Part shown: piece after piece, positions 50,907 through 59,395 of the stretch
How the letters are laid out: every line of letters starts with the position of its first letter
Position numbering within the stretch: the first letter of the stretch is position 1
Origin: JAHRVQ01 sp963976815
GTDB taxonomy: Bacteria > Pseudomonadota > Gammaproteobacteria > Pseudomonadales > Azotimanducaceae
Direction of reading: 5' to 3'
Length of the DNA stretch: 64,000 nt
Assembly: GCA_963976815.1 (NCBI GenBank)
Contig: CAXBLU010000015.1
Coordinates: forward strand, 20,265-84,264
Position numbers and translations under genes: made by a program
The notes under the pieces: generated by a model
The model's input: the letters and a program-made list of their open reading frames with translations, nothing else
Told to the model about the DNA's origin: nothing
The model's database searches: none

Positions 50907-51872
50907 ATGCTGCCACTGTATCCCGAAATTAAACCCTATGCCCGTCACATGGTAGAAGTTGACGATCTTCACCAGATCTATGTCGACGAAAGTGGCTCGC
51001 CGGATGGGATTCCCGTGGTGTTTGTCCATGGTGGGCCAGGGTCTGGTTGCGAATACGATAGCCGCTGCTTCTTTAATCCTCAAAAATATCGGATTGTGAT
51101 GTTTGACCAGCGAGGCTCTGGTCGATCTAAGCCCCACGCTGAACTGAAAAACAACACAACGCCCCATCTCATTGACGACATGGAGAAGGTACGAAAATTT
51201 CTCAAAATTGATCAGTGGATGTTGTTTGGCGGTGGCTGGGGATCAATGCTCAGTGTCGCGTATGCCGAGGCTCATTCAGAGCGCGTTCTGGCGATGGTTT
51301 TGCGCGGTATTTACCTGGGCCGTCAATCTGATATCGATTGGGTCTATCAAGAAGGTGCCAGTCGCTTTTACCCGGATCACTGGGAAGACTTTGTTGCCCC
51401 GATTCCAGAAGCTGAGCGAGATAATCTTGTTGCTGCCTATGGGAAACGTATTTCCGGTGACGATGAACTGGCACGTATGAGTGCAGTTAAAGCCTGGTCC
51501 CGTTGGGAAGCTGATTGCTCAAGCATGCATCCTAATGCCAGGCTGGTAAAACACTTTTCCGATGCCCATCGCGCCACAGCCCGTGCCAGACTAGGTGTAC
51601 AATATTTTAGTAACGGTTGTTATCTCGAAGAAAATCAACTGCTAGCTAACGTTGAAGAAATCGCAGAAATCCCCGGCATTATTGTCCACGGTCGCTACGA
51701 TATGCTCTGTCCCCTGGGAAATGCTTACGACCTCCATGAAGCCTGGCCGATTTCCCAACTCTATATCGTGCGAGAAGCGGGTCACTCGGCTACAGAACCT
51801 GCACTGATTGATGCGCTGATTCGAGCTACGCGAGATATGGCGCTTCGGTTTGAATCGGATTTTGGCGTCTAA
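50907..51872 (+). CDS. Prolyl aminopeptidase-like alpha/beta hydrolase lacking the nucleophilic Ser
   Basis: A 321-residue protein with full Pip architecture: VVFVHGGPGSGCEYDSRCFF (oxyanion region), YRIVMFDQRGSGRS, then the nucleophile elbow that in active Pip reads GGSWGS but here reads GGGWGS. Gly110 is encoded by GGC at 51234-51236, one transition from the Ser codon AGC. The Asp (HGRYDMLCP, D265) and His (EAGHSATEP, H293) of the triad remain. It should be inactive as a standard proline iminopeptidase, unless another residue substitutes or the base is a sequencing error. Start after GAGG. Confidence 0.85.
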   Translation: MLPLYPEIKPYARHMVEVDDLHQIYVDESGSPDGIPVVFVHGGPGSGCEYDSRCFFNPQKYRIVMFDQRGSGRSKPHAELKNNTTPHLIDDMEKVRKFLKIDQWMLFGGGWGSMLSVAYAEAHSERVLAMVLRGIYLGRQSDIDWVYQEGASRFYPDHWEDFVAPIPEAERDNLVAAYGKRISGDDELARMSAVKAWSRWEADCSSMHPNARLVKHFSDAHRATARARLGVQYFSNGCYLEENQLLANVEEIAEIPGIIVHGRYDMLCPLGNAYDLHEAWPISQLYIVREAGHSATEPALIDALIRATRDMALRFESDFGV

Positions 51873-51892
51873 CTCCGGTTTGAGCTAACAAC

Positions 51893-52336
51893 GTGCGGGC
51901 ACTCATTCAGCGAGTCAAAAGAGCCAGTGTTGATGTTGATGGTCAAACCATCGGTGAAATTGGCACCGGTATTCTGCTGCTCCTCGGCGTTGAAAAACAC
52001 GACAATCAAGCCACTGTTTCTAAGCTGCTACACAAATCTGTTCACTATCGAATCTTTCCCGACGACAAGGGCCATATGAATCGGAGCTTGTTGGATGTTC
52101 AAGGTGGGTTGTTGATCGTGTCCCAGTTCACCCTTGCAGCGGATACTCAAAAGGGGTTGAGACCTTCTTTCTCATCAGCGGCGCCACCTGATATGGCTGA
52201 GTTGCTATATGATCATTTTGTCAGCGAGGCCAATGCCCAGGTCCAGGTAAGCAATATTGCCACGGGCCGATTTGGGGCTGATATGGCCGTTAGCCTTTTG
52301 AATGATGGGCCAGTAACCTTTTTACTGACCGCATAA
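51893..52336 (+). CDS. dtd: D-aminoacyl-tRNA deacylase
   Basis: A 147-residue homodimeric editing enzyme that removes D-amino acids (and Gly from tRNA-Ala) from tRNA. RALIQRVKRASVDVDGQTIG at the start, catalytic SQFTLAADTQKGLRPSF, and the cross-subunit Gly-cisPro region FGADMAVSLLNDGPVTF are all present. GTG start 20 bases after the Pip-like gene, so they are likely co-transcribed. Pip-dtd adjacency occurs in other gammaproteobacteria. Confidence 0.96.
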   Translation: MRALIQRVKRASVDVDGQTIGEIGTGILLLLGVEKHDNQATVSKLLHKSVHYRIFPDDKGHMNRSLLDVQGGLLIVSQFTLAADTQKGLRPSFSSAAPPDMAELLYDHFVSEANAQVQVSNIATGRFGADMAVSLLNDGPVTFLLTA

Positions 52337-52365
52337 AAACTCATAATAAAGTTTCGGGGAAATCT

Positions 52366-53643
52366 ATGAACCAAATTTTTGATAGAAGTCTATGTCGCGC
52401 CCTAAATAGAACCCTAACTAGAACGTTTAGTCGGCTATTGGTGATTGGCCTCGCATTATTTATGGCTGCCTGTTCGGAGCAAAGTAAAGCACCCGCGACT
52501 GCTGTCGACTACCAAAAGCAACTGCTAGAGCAACTGATCATGGCCAAGCCCGGGGACGTGATAGATATTCCAGCCGGTACCCATGCGATCAATCGAAGCT
52601 TATCTTTGAAGGTTAATGGCGTCACCCTGCGTGGTGCCGGCATGGATCAATCGGTACTTTCCTTTAAGAATCAGACCCAGGGTGCCGAGGGCATCATCAT
52701 TACCGGTGACGACATTCTGCTAGAAGGCTTTGCGGTAGAAGATGCCAAGGGCGACGCGATCAAGATTAACGAGTGTCGCAACTTAATTATTCGCAAAGTT
52801 AGAGTTGAATGGACTAACGGTCCCGACGAGGGCAACGGCGCTTACGGCCTTTATCCCGTGCAATGTGAAAATGTACTGATTGATGGCAGTGTTGCGATTG
52901 GGGCTTCCGATGCAGGCATCTATGTAGGTCAGTCTAATCAGGTTGTGGTTAAAAATAGCCGGGCTGAATTTAACGTCGCCGGTATAGAAATTGAGAACAC
53001 TACCAATGCTGATGTGTTCGACAATGTCGCGACCAACAACACTGGCGGTATTCTGGTGTTTAATATGCCTAATTTGCCTCAGCCTGGTGCAAGAACCCGG
53101 GTCTTCAATAATCAAATTCTGAATAACAACACGGCTAATTTTGCGCCGGAAGGCACGGCAGTATCGGGCGTGCCTGCGGGCTCTGGGGTTGTGATTAATT
53201 CCAACGATGAAGTTGAAGTGTTCGCCAACATTATCAAAGACAACGCCACGGCCAATATCATTATTTCGAGTTACTTTTCTTCGGGTTATTCCGATCGAGC
53301 AGTTTCAGATTTGTTTGACCCTTATCCCGAGGCTATCTTTATTTATGATAACCAGTTTACCGGTGGCGGAGGCTCTCCCGATGGTGTTGAGCTGCAGGCA
53401 CTACGGGTTGCGAAGTACGGCTTAACCGGTCACTTCCCCGACATTCTGTGGGATGGCTATGTCAACACAGATAGTCTAGTGAACGGCAAGGTTCCTGCGG
53501 GACGTGAAATTTGCGTTCGAAACGGCGATGTCAAAGTGCTAAACGTGGATATGCCTAACGAATACGCAAATGTGACCGATGAGTCCGCACAATTCGATTG
53601 TGAACTACCCAAACTGGCGGCGATTGATCTCAAATTACAATAA
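52366..53643 (+). CDS. Parallel beta-helix lipoprotein (TIGR03805-like)
   Basis: A 425-residue protein with an N-terminal charged region, membrane segment and lipobox (FMAAC). The body consists of short repeats rich in Asn, Gly, Ile and Val (for example NTTNADVFDNVATNNTGGIL), characteristic of a right-handed parallel beta-helix as found in pectate lyase-like and alginate-modifying folds. The C-terminal portion contains a Cys pair. It lies one base before a dihaem cytochrome lipoprotein; this two-gene pairing recurs in bacteria, but its function is not established. A carbohydrate-related role is only a guess. Confidence 0.82.
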   Translation: MNQIFDRSLCRALNRTLTRTFSRLLVIGLALFMAACSEQSKAPATAVDYQKQLLEQLIMAKPGDVIDIPAGTHAINRSLSLKVNGVTLRGAGMDQSVLSFKNQTQGAEGIIITGDDILLEGFAVEDAKGDAIKINECRNLIIRKVRVEWTNGPDEGNGAYGLYPVQCENVLIDGSVAIGASDAGIYVGQSNQVVVKNSRAEFNVAGIEIENTTNADVFDNVATNNTGGILVFNMPNLPQPGARTRVFNNQILNNNTANFAPEGTAVSGVPAGSGVVINSNDEVEVFANIIKDNATANIIISSYFSSGYSDRAVSDLFDPYPEAIFIYDNQFTGGGGSPDGVELQALRVAKYGLTGHFPDILWDGYVNTDSLVNGKVPAGREICVRNGDVKVLNVDMPNEYANVTDESAQFDCELPKLAAIDLKLQ

Positions 53644-53644
53644 C

Positions 53645-54760
53645 ATGCGATTTGGTCTACTAGCTCTAGTTGCCCTGCTTGTGAGCTGCTCGCCCACGGG
53701 CAAGGCGATTGATGTGGCAATATTTGAAAGAGGAAGCTTCCCGGTAACACTGGATGCCTGGGGTGTTGTGCTGATTCGCGACGGTGAACTAGTGCCGAAC
53801 GATAGGGTGGTGCCCTATGACCTTAAAAGCGCTTTGTTTACTGATTACGCTCACAAGTTCCGAACGGTCTATGTTCCCGAAGGTAAGAGCGGTTCAGGTA
53901 CCAATATTCTAAAGCTGCCGGTTGGCTCAATTTTAAGTAAAACCTTCTATTACCCCAAAGATGCAAATGGTCTGATTAATTCAGTTGATCTGGGGCGATC
54001 CGAGTCGTTGGATTTTGGCGAACGCGGGCTTGCTCTGGATAGAGTTAAGCTGATCGAAACACGTTTACTGGTTCATCTTGAAGACGGTTGGGTGGGATTG
54101 CCCTACGTTTGGGATGAGTTAGGCAAACAGGCAACCCTTGAGATTACCGGTTCTGAGGTTGAGCTTTCCCTGCGGACTGGAGCTGGACAACAAAGTTTTC
54201 ACTATGTGGTGCCGGACTTTAATCAGTGTCAGGGCTGCCATATCGAAAATCTCACAGCCGGTGCAATGGCGCCGGTGGGGTTTAAATCACGGCATTTAGA
54301 TAAGCCTTACGTGCATTTGCAGAAATCTGAAAATCAGCTGCAACGCTTTGCATCATTAGGTTTGATAGAGCCTGTTGTGGGTCAAGATTTTTCCCGCACT
54401 GTAGACTGGCAAGACACTTCTAAAGATTTAGACGATCGTGCTCGAAGCTATTTAGATATCAATTGCGGGCATTGTCATAACCCAACAGGGCCAGCGGATA
54501 CTTCTGGTATGTTCCTATCGCGAGAGACAACGGACCTTTTGCACTTAGGGCTTTGCAAACCACCGGTTGCTGCGGGCCAGGGAACCGGCGGCAGGCCCGC
54601 TGGCATTTTTCCGGGGCAGCCAGATCAATCTGTTCTGGTTTACCGAATGGGGAGCCTGGACCTTGGGGCGATGATGCCTGAGTTAGGTCGAAGCCTGGTA
54701 CATCAAGAAGGTGTGGAGCTGATTTCAAATTGGATTGAAAGCTTAGAAGGCGATTGCTAG
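53645..54760 (+). CDS. Dihaem c-type cytochrome lipoprotein (TIGR03806-like)
   Basis: A 371-residue exported protein with lipobox LLVSC. Two haem c motifs are visible: CQGCH (about residues 196-200) and CGHCH (about 277-281), the second in YLDINCGHCHNPTGPADTSG. The N-terminal domain has the family-typical PYDLKSALFTDYAHKFRTVY. The C-terminal part resembles other members of the family next to beta-helix proteins. It probably moves electrons at the periplasmic face, but the partner is unknown. Start ATG 53645, one base after the previous stop. Confidence 0.85.
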   Translation: MRFGLLALVALLVSCSPTGKAIDVAIFERGSFPVTLDAWGVVLIRDGELVPNDRVVPYDLKSALFTDYAHKFRTVYVPEGKSGSGTNILKLPVGSILSKTFYYPKDANGLINSVDLGRSESLDFGERGLALDRVKLIETRLLVHLEDGWVGLPYVWDELGKQATLEITGSEVELSLRTGAGQQSFHYVVPDFNQCQGCHIENLTAGAMAPVGFKSRHLDKPYVHLQKSENQLQRFASLGLIEPVVGQDFSRTVDWQDTSKDLDDRARSYLDINCGHCHNPTGPADTSGMFLSRETTDLLHLGLCKPPVAAGQGTGGRPAGIFPGQPDQSVLVYRMGSLDLGAMMPELGRSLVHQEGVELISNWIESLEGDC

Positions 54761-54764
54761 TGGG

Positions 54765-54810
54765 AGAGCACTTTGGTTCGTTTTGCTTTAGTTCGTTAAC
54801 GTTTTAGTTC
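54765..54810 (-). repeat. Tandem repeat, 3 x about 15 bp, spanning the tatC stop codon
   Basis: On the minus strand the units are GAACTAAAACGTTAAC (54795-54810), GAACTAAAGCAAAAC (54780-54794) and GAACCAAAGTGCTC (about 54766-54779). The TAA stop (54804-54806) is in the first unit and is repeated in the second. It fills the 43-bp gap between tatC and the convergent cytochrome gene. Confidence 0.85.
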
Positions 54811-55580
54811 TGGGGCTTACGCAACGTCATCGAAAACAAGATGCCCACTTCAAACAATATCCACATGGGAATCGCCAGCAGCATTTGTGAGATCACATCC
54901 GGTGGTGTCAGCAACATACCTACCACAAAACAACCTACAATTACGTAGGGGCGTTTTCGCCGCAGATTTTCTACTGTGGTTGCGCCGGTCCAGACCAGAA
55001 GCACCGTCGCGATGGGTATTTCGAACGCGATGCCAAATGCAAAAAAGAGCTTCAGGACAAAATCCAGGTATCGATTGATATCGGTCATAATAGTGACCCC
55101 ATCCGGCGCCGCGCTGGTAAAAAAGCCAAATACCAGGGGAAACACAACAAAAAATGCAAAGGCGATTCCGCCATAAAACAGCAGCACCGATGAGACAAGT
55201 AGCGGCATTGCGATGCGCTTTTCGTTACCGTATAGGCCCGGTGCAATAAAGCTCCACAGTTGATGGAGAATAAATGGAATTGAAATAAAGATCGAAAGCA
55301 CCAGAGTTAATTTGAATGGGGTTAGAAAGGGTGACGCAACTTCCGTCGCGATCATGCTGGTGCCTTCTGGTAGAAACTGTCGAAGGGGCTCCGAGATAAA
55401 GACATAAATGTCGTTGGCAAAATAAAATAGTGGCGCAAAAACTATCAGCACGGCCGCTATGCTGTGTAGTAGTCGGGTTCGTAATTCTAAAAGGTGCTCT
55501 ACGAGGGGCTGTCCCTCGTCGACTGGTGCGTCGTTCTGGCTCATCTTTTCGCTGCCGTCACTGTTATTTTGCGATGTCAC
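54804..55580 (-). CDS. tatC: Sec-independent (Tat) translocase subunit TatC
   Basis: A 258-residue six-span inner-membrane protein that recognises twin-arginine signal peptides. PLVEHLLELRTRLLHSIAAV is the conserved cytoplasmic start with the ExxxR region, GTSMIATEVASPFLTPFKLT the first periplasmic loop, and the last loops include FVVGMLLTPPDVISQMLLAI. The stop of tatB overlaps its GTG start by four bases; ATG 55544 is an alternative nearer the E. coli N-terminus. Confidence 0.96.
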   Translation of the reverse strand: MTSQNNSDGSEKMSQNDAPVDEGQPLVEHLLELRTRLLHSIAAVLIVFAPLFYFANDIYVFISEPLRQFLPEGTSMIATEVASPFLTPFKLTLVLSIFISIPFILHQLWSFIAPGLYGNEKRIAMPLLVSSVLLFYGGIAFAFFVVFPLVFGFFTSAAPDGVTIMTDINRYLDFVLKLFFAFGIAFEIPIATVLLVWTGATTVENLRRKRPYVIVGCFVVGMLLTPPDVISQMLLAIPMWILFEVGILFSMTLRKPQN

Positions 55581-55993
55581 TTATGGTTTGTACGGTCGCT
55601 AATGGCTGGGGGTGATGTGGGTTCTGCCGGACTAGCGGTTTCTTCCCGGTTGCCGTCTGTGCTGTCTTTCGCGCTGTCTTTGGCGCTAGCCAAGGACTCG
55701 TGTAGCGAATGCTTAAAATCATCAATGGATTGATCTGCGTCTTTGAAGGCATCAGAAATAGTTTCTTTTGTTTCTCTAATATCTTTCATGATGCTTTCAT
55801 TGTGGAGCTGGCGTCGGATTTCGTCGGTACCCAACTCCTGTTCAAGTTCAGTCTTGATATTAGTGAAGGTGCGCCGAATTCTACCCAACCAAAGCATTAT
55901 GGTGCGAATGGTTTCCGGTAGCCGCTCAGGGCCAATGACCAGCAATGCAACAATGCTGACTAAAAGCAGCTCCGGGAAGCCAATATCAAACAT
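55577..55993 (-). CDS. tatB: Tat translocase subunit TatB
   Basis: A 138-residue protein with N-terminal helix FDIGFPELLLVSIVALLVIG, Pro in the hinge, the amphipathic helix ERLPETIRTIMLWLGRIRRT and an extended acidic Ser/Thr-rich tail with heptad-like repeats. Works with TatC as the signal-peptide receptor. It lies six bases after tatA. Confidence 0.94.
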   Translation of the reverse strand: MFDIGFPELLLVSIVALLVIGPERLPETIRTIMLWLGRIRRTFTNIKTELEQELGTDEIRRQLHNESIMKDIRETKETISDAFKDADQSIDDFKHSLHESLASAKDSAKDSTDGNREETASPAEPTSPPAISDRTNHK

Positions 55994-55999
55994 GGTGGT

Positions 56000-56218
56000 C
56001 TAGGATTCTTCTTTCTTTGCGACGGATTCTTTTGCTTCAGGAACTGGTGCTGCTTCGTCAGCTTCAAGCTCCGCCGGTTTTTCGTCTTCAGTCACAGCCG
56101 ACTTAAAACCTTTGATGGCTGAGCCGAGATCCGAACCCATATTTTTGAGCTTGGATGTGCCAAAAAGTAGTAGCACGATGACTGCGATGATAATGAGTTC
56201 AGTTACGCCAAATGACAT
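56000..56218 (-). CDS. tatA: Tat translocase subunit TatA
   Basis: A 72-residue protein with a single N-terminal helix (ELIIIAVIVLLLFGTSKLKN), the conserved FG hinge and an amphipathic helix (MGSDLGSAIKGFKSAVTED) before a Glu/Ala-rich tail. It would form the pore of the Tat system. Separated from hisE by 12 bases, so the tat genes are part of the his-ubi run. Confidence 0.95.
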   Translation of the reverse strand: MSFGVTELIIIAVIVLLLFGTSKLKNMGSDLGSAIKGFKSAVTEDEKPAELEADEAAPVPEAKESVAKKEES

Positions 56219-56230
56219 AGGGTATCTCCA

Positions 56231-56545
56231 CTAGTTTCGGTTTGCCTTCTCGGTCAAACCTGATGTTCCGAATCGACGTTCGAGTTCAGCCAGGACGTCT
56301 TGCTGACTAATTTCTAAATGACTGAGCATCACCAGAGAGTGAAACCAAAGGTCCGCAGTCTCTTTGATGATTTCCTCACGATCGCCATCTTTCGCAGCGA
56401 TTATGGTTTCAGTTGCTTCTTCACCGAGCTTTTCCAGAATCTTATTAATGCCACGATCATGCAATGATGAGACATAGGAGGAGTCTGGGTCGCCGTTACG
56501 ACGGGCCCGAATGACATCAAAGAGTTCGCTTAGCACGTCACTCAT
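56231..56545 (-). CDS. hisE: Phosphoribosyl-ATP pyrophosphatase
   Basis: A 104-residue helical enzyme that removes pyrophosphate from phosphoribosyl-ATP, step two of histidine synthesis. GINKILEKLGEEATETIIAA and ETADLWFHSLVMLSHLEISQ are the MazG-like metal-binding helices. Separate from hisI, in contrast to the enterobacterial HisIE fusion. Overlaps the hisI stop by eight bases. Confidence 0.95.
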   Translation of the reverse strand: MSDVLSELFDVIRARRNGDPDSSYVSSLHDRGINKILEKLGEEATETIIAAKDGDREEIIKETADLWFHSLVMLSHLEISQQDVLAELERRFGTSGLTEKANRN

Positions 56546-56927
56546 TGGAGTAAATATCCTCTGGTGATTTGATGACAGGATCTACTGTTTGCCATTGTCC
56601 GTCCTGTAGTTTCCGATAAAAGCAGCTTCTTCTGCCAGTGTGACAGGCGATACCGCCGATCTGCTCAACGAGCAATGTTATCACATCACCATCGCAGTCT
56701 AGCCTGAGTTCCTGGACATGTTGGGTGTGGCCCGATGATTCTCCCTTGCGCCATAACTGTGCGCGGGAGCGAGACCAGTAGGTGGCAACCCCGGTTTCGA
56801 CGGTTTCAGCCAGTGAATCCCGATTCATCCAGGCCATCATAAGAACGTCACGGTTCGCGGCGTCCAGTGCAATTGCAGGAACCAGTCCGTCAGAATTAAA
56901 AGTGATGTCGTCAAGCCAGTCGGCCAT
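56538..56927 (-). CDS. hisI: Phosphoribosyl-AMP cyclohydrolase
   Basis: A 129-residue zinc enzyme catalysing step three of histidine synthesis. LVPAIALDAANRDVLMMAWM, SRSRAQLWRKGESSGH, LDCDGDVITLLVEQIGG with metal-binding Asp residues, and the zinc motif ACHTGRRSCFYRKL are present. ATG 56927 is chosen because GGAG lies six bases upstream; a TTG four codons earlier is in frame. Part of the ubiE-ubiB-hisI-hisE-tatABC block. Confidence 0.95.
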   Translation of the reverse strand: MADWLDDITFNSDGLVPAIALDAANRDVLMMAWMNRDSLAETVETGVATYWSRSRAQLWRKGESSGHTQHVQELRLDCDGDVITLLVEQIGGIACHTGRRSCFYRKLQDGQWQTVDPVIKSPEDIYSNE

Positions 56928-56947
56928 CTGATTCTCCAATGTACCAA

Positions 56948-58585
56948 TCAGGGTTTAATGAACATCCAATAGACGCCCAGGCTGCCTAGTAGTGATGCGC
57001 CAATTAATGCTTCGCTTTGGCTGGCAACGCCGCTCATGGGCAAAAATGTCCCAAACAGTGCAAGTATCAAAGCGTAGCCACCCATGCGGGAATAGCGCTG
57101 ACCTTTTGCCTGGTCCTGAAGTGTTCGGTTCAATTCTCCGAGCATTCGGGTTTGTTGACGGTTGTGTTCGCCGAGTTTTTGCATTTCAGTTAGTGCATTT
57201 ACTGCCAGTTTCGGTAGTTCAGGTAGTTGTGAGAACAGCTGTGGTGCATTCTCGCCAAATTGCTTCATCAGGCCAGCGAAGCCCATTCGTTCTCGCATCC
57301 AGTCTTCCATATAGGGGGCTGCAGTTTGCCAGAGGTCTAGTTCAGGATAAATTTGCCGGCCCATGCCCTCGATGTTGAGCAGGGTTTTTTGTAGCAGCAC
57401 CAGTTGGGGTTGGACTTCCATATCAAAGCGCCGGGCTGTCTGGAATAAACTCATCAGTACCCGGCCAAAGCTAATTTCGCTTATCGGCTTTTGAAAAATC
57501 GGTTCACAAACCGAACGAATGACACTTTCGAATTCTCTAATGTCCGTATCCACAGGCACCCAGCCGCTTTGGACATGAAGGCGCGCGACCTCATAGTAAT
57601 CCTGGTGGAAGAAGGCGAGTAGGTTGCGGGCAAGATAGGATTTGTCATCTTCGGTTAACGAACCAATAATGGCGCAGTCCAGGCCAATGTAGGTTGGGTT
57701 CTCAAGGTCGGTAGCATCAATAAACACGTTGCCAGGATGCATGTCAGCGTGAAAAAAATTGTCTTCGAATACCTGGGTAAAAAATATTTCGACTCCAAGG
57801 TGCGCCAGCTTTTGCATATTGACGCCGCTCGCTCGAAGCTCTTCAATTTTTGCGGATGAAACGCCGTATATGCGCTCGACCACCATGACGTTTTCTCGGC
57901 AGTAGTCGAAGTAGACCTCGGGGACATAGAGTTTGCCGGAATCCAACCAGTTTTCTCGAAGCTTGTTGGTGTTGGCGGCTTCGAGCTGTAGATTGAGTTC
58001 GTCGAGAATTGTACGTTCATAGTCCCTGACAATCTCAACTGGATGCAGGCGTTTTGCGTCACCCCACACCGCCAGCAGAATTCGCGCTAATCGGTACATC
58101 AGGTCGAGGTCTTGACGAATGACCTTCTCGATCCCCGGGCGGATTATTTTTACAACTATCTCTTCGCCGGACTTAAGGTTTGCAGTATGGACCTGGGCGA
58201 CAGAGGCTGATGCCAATGGGGTTTCATCGAAGTTATCGAACAGTTCGCCAATCGGGGCGTCCAAACTTGCTTCAATCAGGGCTCTGGCTTCATCGCCGGG
58301 GAAAGGTGGCACCTGATCCTGAAGTTTCTGCAATTCATCGGCAATTTCACCCTCGAACAGATCGCGGCGGGTCGATAGAATCTGGCCAAACTTGACAAAC
58401 ACCGGCCCCAGTTCTTCAAATGTTAAGCGTAAGGCAGCGGCAGCGGAGGATTTGGGTGCAGGCACAAGCTTTAAGGGTGCTAGCAGTACTCGGGCCCAGA
58501 GTGGCAGTTGCTCACGGGGAATGTGTCGGTCTAGCCGATATCGAATAACAACCAGCAGAATCTTTAGAAAACGCAAACGACCCAT
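56948..58585 (-). CDS. ubiB: Ubiquinone biosynthesis kinase-like ATPase UbiB
   Basis: A 545-residue ABC1/COQ8/ADCK-type protein. The diagnostic KxGQ motif appears as LGPVFVKFGQILSTRRDLF, followed by ADELQKLQDQVPPFPGDEA, the Ala-rich loop LASASVAQVHTA and FHADMHPGNVFID (catalytic loop). Two C-terminal hydrophobic helices anchor it to the membrane. It supports assembly of the CoQ complex. ATG 58585 begins one base after the ubiE stop; the frame also extends to 58627, but the family start MGRLRFLKILLVVIRYRLD fits 58585. Confidence 0.95.
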   Translation of the reverse strand: MGRLRFLKILLVVIRYRLDRHIPREQLPLWARVLLAPLKLVPAPKSSAAAALRLTFEELGPVFVKFGQILSTRRDLFEGEIADELQKLQDQVPPFPGDEARALIEASLDAPIGELFDNFDETPLASASVAQVHTANLKSGEEIVVKIIRPGIEKVIRQDLDLMYRLARILLAVWGDAKRLHPVEIVRDYERTILDELNLQLEAANTNKLRENWLDSGKLYVPEVYFDYCRENVMVVERIYGVSSAKIEELRASGVNMQKLAHLGVEIFFTQVFEDNFFHADMHPGNVFIDATDLENPTYIGLDCAIIGSLTEDDKSYLARNLLAFFHQDYYEVARLHVQSGWVPVDTDIREFESVIRSVCEPIFQKPISEISFGRVLMSLFQTARRFDMEVQPQLVLLQKTLLNIEGMGRQIYPELDLWQTAAPYMEDWMRERMGFAGLMKQFGENAPQLFSQLPELPKLAVNALTEMQKLGEHNRQQTRMLGELNRTLQDQAKGQRYSRMGGYALILALFGTFLPMSGVASQSEALIGASLLGSLGVYWMFIKP

Positions 58586-58586
58586 T

Positions 58587-59339
58587 TTAGTCCCGCTGCT
58601 TTCTGCCAACATGAATGGCGGCGACACCCGCCAGCATATTGTGATAGCGGCACTTCACAAATCCAGCGTCTTCCATCATTTCTTTGAGGGATTCTTGATC
58701 GGGATGCATCTTGATGGATTCGACCAGATACTGATAACTGTCGGAATCCTTCACCAATGACTTGCCAATTTTTGGCCATAGACCGGCAAAGCGGTCAAAG
58801 CCTGATTTGATGATTGCGTTTTGTGGTGTTGAAAATTCAAGCACAACCAATCGGCCGCCTGGCTTTAATACCCGCAGCATTGATCTTAGCGCGTCTTCTT
58901 TGCGGGTAACATTTCTCACGCCAAACGCCATAGTGATGGCGTTCACGTGATTATCGGGGAAAGGCAATTTCTCAGCATCACCCTGAACGTATATAACATT
59001 TTGCACAATGCCCCGGTCGAGCATTCGGTCTCGGCCTTCTCGGAGCATGGCATTATTGATGTCGCACAGGATCACCTGACCTTCATCCCCGACAAGGGGC
59101 GACAGTCGGGCGGTGAGATCGCCGGTCCCGCCGGCCAAATCCAATATGGTGTGGCCCTTTCGGGCAGCGGTTAGCTCCACGGCAAATTGCTTCATGATAC
59201 GGTGGCTGCCGAGTGACATGACATCGTTCATCAGGTCATACTTTTCCGCCACGGCACTGAATACACCCGCCACATGTTTTGCCTTATCGGCAATGGGCAC
59301 CTGTTTGAAACCGAAATGGGTCGTCTTATCGTCGCTCAT
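58587..59339 (-). CDS. ubiE: Ubiquinone/menaquinone C-methyltransferase UbiE
   Basis: A 250-residue AdoMet-dependent enzyme that C-methylates the quinone ring. FGFKQVPIADKAKHVAGVFS, the AdoMet motif ILDLAGGTGDLTARLSPLV, VQGDAEKLPFPDNHVNAITM, AFGVRNVTRKEDALRSMLRV and VLKPGGRLVVLEFSTPQN are diagnostic. ubiJ, normally the next gene downstream, is missing; ubiB follows directly. Confidence 0.97.
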   Translation of the reverse strand: MSDDKTTHFGFKQVPIADKAKHVAGVFSAVAEKYDLMNDVMSLGSHRIMKQFAVELTAARKGHTILDLAGGTGDLTARLSPLVGDEGQVILCDINNAMLREGRDRMLDRGIVQNVIYVQGDAEKLPFPDNHVNAITMAFGVRNVTRKEDALRSMLRVLKPGGRLVVLEFSTPQNAIIKSGFDRFAGLWPKIGKSLVKDSDSYQYLVESIKMHPDQESLKEMMEDAGFVKCRYHNMLAGVAAIHVGRKQRD

Positions 59340-59395
59340 AACCCTATTCTACGTGGTCAAACCGGACTTGGGACAATTAATTTGCGCTCGAAGGC

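Noticed and set aside
52331..52350. Stop-codon tandem repeat after dtd (GCATAAAAAC/TCATAATAAA)
   Set aside because: Similarity is driven by A-rich sequence; too low in complexity to count with the seven clear arrays.
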